Positions 61,439-64,000 of a DNA stretch of 64,000 bases are shown here, in pieces. The notes under the pieces were generated by a model, which saw only the letters and a program-made list of their open reading frames with translations, ran no database searches and was not told the DNA's origin. This stretch comes from Roseivirga sp. (lineage in GTDB: Bacteria; Bacteroidota; Bacteroidia; Cytophagales; Cyclobacteriaceae), in assembly GCA_021404565.1 (NCBI GenBank), contig JAAWWF010000004.1:186001-250000 (forward strand), in the 5' to 3' direction. The first letter of the stretch is position 1. Every line of letters starts with the position of its first letter. The translations under genes and the position numbers were made by a program.

Positions 61439-62695
61439 TTAATTGTTGATAAGGTATTCCAGTACCCGGTCAATTCCCTTGCGATAAGCTTCAAAAGTCG
61501 GGAGTACCTCTACGTCCACCGGAACCCGATCGTAATCCGGGTGTTCAGGCCAGTGTTTCTTGATCCTGGTGGTGTATTCGATCAGAAAATCTGAGTTGGG
61601 CAGGCTCATATATTCATTGTTCTGAGCGGCATTGGGATGGGTTCTGCCTGCTTCTCCGATCAGTTGAATATTAGTGCGTTGTTTCAAATGGATGCAGGTA
61701 GTAGATGCTGCTGAAAAAGTCCTTCTGGCCGTAATGGCCCATATCTTTCCCTTCTGATTAAGCCAGGGGCGTTCTTCGATCGCTTTTATGATTGGTTCAG
61801 AGCGATGATAGTTTCCACCATTGTTCAGCCGCAGGTCTATCACCAGCTTCTCGGGCTTCAGCTTGTCTATTTCTGCAAAGAGCTCTTTGGAAAAACTCTT
61901 AATGGATTTTTTGCCTTTCTGATTGTTTACACGGCTGAGGTTGAAGTACATGGTTTTTCCATCAGGCAGATATTGGTACCAATAATAAGAGCTGTTTTGA
62001 CTCTGATACAGAGGAGTTTCCAACCCATTCATTTGCCTGTATGTTTTCCAGGAACCTTTATTGTACGCACTGATCTCCATACCAGTGAAGGTGGTTTTTA
62101 CTTCGGTGCCATCTAACTGTTTAATAGTTAAGTCAGACTTCAAATGTTCTTTTGTAAGGTTCAGATAGGCAAGTAGTTCTGTTAATAATATATATCCCGG
62201 ACCGGCATGTAAAAATTCCATGTCATTGTCGTGAGACATATTTTGCTTCAGACGCTCAAAAGCTTCTTTTATGGGAGTGTCGCCAATGGCCGTGACCTTG
62301 CCACCAACCAGATGACTGTACTTCTCATGGGCTGCGAGTACATAAAATTCACCCTCCATGATGTAGAGGCTAAGAGGAACTCTGTGAAAGCCAACCTTAG
62401 GATGACCGATATTCAGTTCGGTATGGCCATCTTTTAAGGTGGAGAGAATCCGCATAATCTCGCCAGCCACCTCATAGTTCTTCAGGCTGCCGAGCTTTGA
62501 CTTTAGGGATAATACTTCTTTGGAAAACTCTCCCTTGAGACCGGGAGTAAATGAGTTGAACTCCTTTTGGATTTTCTTATCCAGGTAATTCAAATCCTCC
62601 TCCCAGGATTGAGGGTTCATTGTATTCAATTTGCTTTGACCGTAGGCTATGAGTGTTGTCAGGCATAGCACTACCATTAGTGTGAGTTTTTTCAT
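61439..62695 (-). CDS. S41 family peptidase
   Basis: 418 residues with a signal peptide (KKLTLMVVLCLTTLIAYGQ). DGHT at 89-92 and a PDZ-like segment (HLVGGKVTAIGDTPIKEAFE) precede the catalytic core: KLVIDLRLNNGGNYH at 284-297 and the nucleophile S328 in ARRTFSAAS. The TSPc/C-terminal-processing fold is clear, but the usual Lys four residues after the Ser is not obvious, since TTCIHLKQR follows. Tricorn-like members use Ser with other partners. It probably cleaves periplasmic proteins or peptides. Likely co-transcribed with the serine hydrolase. Confidence 0.85.
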   Translation of the reverse strand: MKKLTLMVVLCLTTLIAYGQSKLNTMNPQSWEEDLNYLDKKIQKEFNSFTPGLKGEFSKEVLSLKSKLGSLKNYEVAGEIMRILSTLKDGHTELNIGHPKVGFHRVPLSLYIMEGEFYVLAAHEKYSHLVGGKVTAIGDTPIKEAFERLKQNMSHDNDMEFLHAGPGYILLTELLAYLNLTKEHLKSDLTIKQLDGTEVKTTFTGMEISAYNKGSWKTYRQMNGLETPLYQSQNSSYYWYQYLPDGKTMYFNLSRVNNQKGKKSIKSFSKELFAEIDKLKPEKLVIDLRLNNGGNYHRSEPIIKAIEERPWLNQKGKIWAITARRTFSAASTTCIHLKQRTNIQLIGEAGRTHPNAAQNNEYMSLPNSDFLIEYTTRIKKHWPEHPDYDRVPVDVEVLPTFEAYRKGIDRVLEYLINN

Positions 62696-62771
62696 GAAGC
62701 ATTTTACTTCATGCTCGCTGCCTTATGTCCTCTGAGTAGCGGGTTTTGAGTACAAACCAATCGGGAAAAAC

Positions 62772-63908
62772 CTATTTAAGCACCAACTGACGGTATTTGG
62801 AAGGAGTGGTGTTGGTTTCTCGCTTAAAAGCATTGAAGAAGGTAGACTTTGATTTATACCCCAAATCGTAAGCCAATTGCTCCATTTTAAAATGATCTTC
62901 AGGCTTTGAAAGCAGCGTTTTTGCCTCCTCAATTCTGTACTTATTAGTCAGTTCAAAGAAGGTACAACCCATTTCTTCATTCAGTATTTGTGATACGTGA
63001 TGGGTACTGAGGTTACAGGTTTCTGCTAATAGCTGCAGAGAGAAGTCGGGTCTTAGAAATACTTTTTCATCTTCTATGGACTTTTTGATCTTAGAGACCT
63101 GGCTGTGTTTTAGCTCCTTGGCTATGCTTGATTTATAGTACTTAGGTGACCTGATTTTAGACACCAGGCCGTTTTTGAGTACATAAAAGCTGATGGCATA
63201 GGTGGCAAAAGTAGGGAAGAGGTCTGCTGAGAAATTGGGCAATAAGCCATTGAAAAAGCGATATCCATTGACCACTCCACCTTGTGAGAGCAAAAGGGTA
63301 ACTCCTCCAAGCAATAGTGTGGCATTGGTAAACTGTAGCCAGCCTGCAGCATGGTGATTTTTATGGGTCCTGGTGAGATAAAGGCTATACACGCTGTAGA
63401 GGATCATATGGAGGGAGAGCAACTCTACTACCACCAACCCCTGAATATTAAGGGGATCCATGTCAAAGTTGGTACTCACCTGCAGCAGTTCCGAATCTGG
63501 CTGGAAACTTCTTACGAAGGCATTGTATTTATAAGCTTCCGGCTGTAGAAAGAAAAAGAAAGAATACCCGAAATACAACACAAAAGGAATCAGGTGGATT
63601 ATCTTACTCCATAAGGAGACCGAAATATCCAGCTGCTTATTGGTATGTAAAAGCAGGATAGGGCCAAAGAGAAAGATCAAAGGTGTTGCCGTATTGAGCA
63701 GATGGGGTACACGGGCCATCAGGCCTGAATGATTGAGAAATGATTCAATCTGAGCCCAAAGAAGCGCTAAAAGAAAAAGTGCCAGTACACGATGAGCCGA
63801 AGAAGCTTTTTTCCTCAGGAAAAAATAGAGTAGAAAAGCGATCTGAAGAATGCCAAACAGAATTCCTGCTGCTACCAGATTGAGTGATATAGGTTGAAAT
63901 TCCATCAT
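62772..63908 (-). CDS. AraC family regulator with multi-pass membrane N-terminus
   Basis: About 378 residues from the ATG at 63908 (the adjacent ATG at 63905 is as good; TTG at 63923 is less likely). The N-terminal ~235 residues contain seven or so membrane helices (LVAAGILFGILQIAFLLYFF, VLALFLLALLWAQIESF, IIHLIPFVLYFGYSFFFFL, ATLLLGGVTLLLSQGGVV). The AraC domain at ~270-378 has FSLQLLAETCNLSTHHVSQIL, KMEQLAYDLGYKSKSTFF and RETNTTPSKYRQ. The layout matches those at 6452 and 16622. It lies 77 bases upstream of the S41 peptidase on the same strand and could control it. Confidence 0.88.
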   Translation of the reverse strand: MMEFQPISLNLVAAGILFGILQIAFLLYFFLRKKASSAHRVLALFLLALLWAQIESFLNHSGLMARVPHLLNTATPLIFLFGPILLLHTNKQLDISVSLWSKIIHLIPFVLYFGYSFFFFLQPEAYKYNAFVRSFQPDSELLQVSTNFDMDPLNIQGLVVVELLSLHMILYSVYSLYLTRTHKNHHAAGWLQFTNATLLLGGVTLLLSQGGVVNGYRFFNGLLPNFSADLFPTFATYAISFYVLKNGLVSKIRSPKYYKSSIAKELKHSQVSKIKKSIEDEKVFLRPDFSLQLLAETCNLSTHHVSQILNEEMGCTFFELTNKYRIEEAKTLLSKPEDHFKMEQLAYDLGYKSKSTFFNAFKRETNTTPSKYRQLVLK

Positions 63909-63943
63909 AGGTAAGACAACCAAAAGATAATGGAGGTTGCGTG

Positions 63944-63977
63944 AAAAAAATAGTCCTCACTCTTTTGAGTGAGGACT
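63944..63977 (-). terminator. Intrinsic terminator of a minus-strand gene beyond the right edge
   Basis: AGTCCTCACTC at 63952-63962 is perfectly mirrored by GAGTGAGGACT at 63967-63977. On the minus strand it is followed by seven T residues (A run at 63944-63950). A minus-strand frame with stop TGA at 63985-63983 reads SVEAL before the edge, which would suit the end of an unseen gene. Confidence 0.7.
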
Positions 63978-64000
63978 GGCTATCAAAGGGCCTCCACACT

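Overview
The window looks like a chromosomal stretch of a member of the Bacteroidota, probably a Cytophagales-type bacterium. The evidence is the gene content: DUF5777, SprB-like repeats, DUF4369/TlpA, DUF2911, CotH, LytTR/LytS pairs, orphan FtsX-like permeases and AraC proteins with membrane N-termini. AT-rich translation starts and TAnnTTTG-type promoter elements point the same way. No rRNA, tRNA, CRISPR array, transposase or phage gene was recognised.

Layout. 1-6.3 kb: a frameshifted HEAT-like gene at the left edge, a DUF456 membrane protein, a TPR/HTH regulator, then an operon of envelope proteins (cytochrome-like lipoprotein, OB-fold protein, YceI, DUF5777 barrel, tiny membrane peptide, NAD(P)-binding protein) closed by a terminator. 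6.4-9 kb: AraC regulator, TlpA-like thioredoxin, DUF3820. 9.2-17.8 kb: a lone permease, a carboxypeptidase-regulatory-domain protein, a NarL-type two-component system coupled to a membrane protein, a secreted unknown, an H-type-lectin-like protein and another AraC regulator. 17.8-27.6 kb: DUF389, a LytS/LytTR pair, a repeat array, DUF2911, a TPR-kinase/NarL pair followed by a stand-alone HTH protein, CotH and an M23 peptidase. 27.9-33.3 kb: two paralogous permeases, each behind a sigma-54-like promoter. 33.4-42.8 kb: small envelope genes, mnmA, a second LytS/LytTR pair, an AHSA1 protein, AraC, a RidA-like protein with a decayed duplicate of its 3' end, and a long endonuclease V. 43-60.1 kb: a PadR gene with five tandem 'prefix' permeases, then a second PadR-permease pair. 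60.2-64 kb: serine hydrolase, S41 peptidase, AraC regulator.

The dominant theme is signalling and envelope stress or export. There are nine large FtsX/MacB-type permeases but no ABC ATPase or adaptor, and twelve DNA-binding regulators in four two-component pairs, four AraC, two PadR and two others. The six permeases linked to PadR genes carry an N-terminal prefix of about 75 residues. The three not linked to PadR lack it. Each prefix permease also has a Met exactly where the prefix-less paralogues begin, so two products per gene are possible.

The most unusual non-coding feature is a set of three structured intergenic repeat families, called A, B and C here. Family A keeps a fixed core (ATCCTGA-N5-GAAGGATCTA) inside flanking arms that differ in every copy but remain self-complementary. 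Families C and A also bracket the second PadR-permease cassette in the order C-A-A-[cassette]-A-C.
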